Origin: Trichoplax sp. H2
Taxonomy: Eukaryota; Placozoa; Uniplacotomia; Trichoplacea
DNA length: 64,000 bases
Assembly: GCA_003344405.1 (NCBI GenBank)
Contig: NOWV01000019.1
Span: 744,001 to 808,000, forward strand
Reading direction: 5' to 3'
This document shows, one piece after another, positions 63,481 through 64,000 of this stretch. The stretch's first letter is position 1; each line of letters starts with the position of its first letter. The notes under the pieces are model-generated. The model did not search any database, was not told the DNA's origin, and worked only from the letters and a program-made list of their open reading frames with translations. Made by a program: the position numbers and the translations under genes.

Positions 63481-63665
63481 ACTGTACAGTACGGTACGGT
63501 ACTGTGCTGTACAGTGTACAGTACGACAGTATACTGTATCTTTGCTAGTCCATCATTCTGTCTGTGTGTCCGCATACTACAGAGTAATAACACTTAAATA
63601 TCCAAGACAAGTCACTGTCGATACGTTTTAAACTGCTTATACTGTCTGTGTACCATAAAATCAAA

Positions 63666-64000
63666 ATGGCAATGATGAAAACGATTCACTGGTTCAAACC
63701 GTTGATTCTGTTGATATTGGTGGCTTATCCAGCCATGTGTGTGGTATGGCCGATGCCTCAAATGATGTCAACAACCTCGACTGTACTCACAATTAATTCA
63801 AAAAAATTTACCTTTCAATCGAGCAGCAAGAGCGATATATTACATCAGGCATTCGAAAGATACATGAATATAAGCTTCATTCCATTAGGGAAACAAATTC
63901 AACCACAACTTTCGGAATCTTTCAACGTTACTGCTAGTAGTGGTAGTCTTACCAGTTTGAAAGTAAACGTCCATAGTTCAAAGGAAGAATTAAATCTGGA
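63666..64000 (+). CDS. Beta-hexosaminidase, N-terminal part
   Basis: Open from ATG at 63666 to the end of the window (111 codons, no stop). Residues 1-27 form a signal peptide: a basic start (MKTIHWFK), then the hydrophobic core PLILLILVAYPAM. WPMPQ follows at residues 28-32, the usual start of the mature N-terminal domain of lysosomal HEXA/HEXB-type enzymes, then FTFQSSSKSDILHQAFERYM, which fits the same domain. These glycoside hydrolase family 20 enzymes remove terminal N-acetylhexosamines from glycoconjugates in the lysosome. NIS and NVT are potential glycosylation sites. The catalytic domain lies beyond the window. A second ATG two codons on would barely change the protein. Confidence 0.85.
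   Translation, partial: MAMMKTIHWFKPLILLILVAYPAMCVVWPMPQMMSTTSTVLTINSKKFTFQSSSKSDILHQAFERYMNISFIPLGKQIQPQLSESFNVTASSGSLTSLKVNVHSSKEELNL

Larger units (their letters stand above)
62697..63535. repeat. ACTGT/ACAGT palindromic word array (second)
   Basis: Long tracts such as GTACAGTACAGTACAGTACA near 62729 and TACTGTACAGTACAGTACTG near 62968 and 63439, separated by unique sequence. Same word composition as 6826-7325. It ends about 130 bases before the start codon of the hexosaminidase gene, so it occupies that gene's upstream region. Confidence 0.88.

Noticed and set aside
63062-63593. Several overlapping open frames on both strands
   Set aside because: They consist of translated ACTGT/ACAGT repeats, which are open in many frames because they lack stop codons.

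Overview
The window is eukaryotic, intron-rich and AT-rich, from an animal. It carries spliced genes for an LDLa/LRR G-protein-coupled receptor of the relaxin-receptor (RXFP) type, SCAPER, and a lysosomal hexosaminidase. Base composition, compact introns and gene content fit a placozoan (Trichoplax/Hoilungia type); that assignment is an inference and no search was run. Most lines of coding sequence are short exons, so the genes were rebuilt here from splice sites, reading phase and family resemblance.

Layout. 1-3113 (+): the 3' end of a GPCR gene (last helix with NPxxY) whose following exons encode a protein-kinase-like domain (gene A). 4509-6697: two near-identical blocks around an assembly gap, containing an LTR with a perfect 5-bp target duplication. 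6826-7325: arrays of interleaved ACTGT/ACAGT words. 9144-16585 (+): a SCAPER orthologue in 32 phase-consistent exons plus a tentative first exon. 19866-57897 (-): gene B, a full-scale paralogue of gene A. In transcription order it has an LDLa exon, 38 leucine-rich-repeat exons, a hinge exon, one large 7TM exon, a linker, and four exons of a kinase-like domain. Its introns hold solo LTRs, a decayed LRR exon and one LRR exon in the opposite orientation. 57898-63600: no recognised gene, three assembly gaps, and a second ACTGT/ACAGT array, duplicated across a gap. 63666-64000 (+): start of a beta-hexosaminidase gene running off the window.

The most interesting content is the receptor pair. Both paralogues place a kinase fold after the seventh helix, with the same intron phases and identical lengths for three of its four exons. 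The beta3 lysine and alphaC glutamate are kept, but the catalytic HRD aspartate and the DFG motif are replaced, so the tail looks like a pseudokinase. I know of no RXFP/LGR receptor with such a tail. The ectodomain of gene B is also unusual. All 38 LRR exons start with one base and end with two, so any of them can be skipped without a frameshift. That is about 1,600 visible residues and more than twice the LRR number of the longest familiar LGRs.

Limits: no alignment, transcript or domain search was possible. Exons were found by eye; the signal-peptide and N-cap exons of gene B, the 5' part of gene A and the first exon of SCAPER are not settled.
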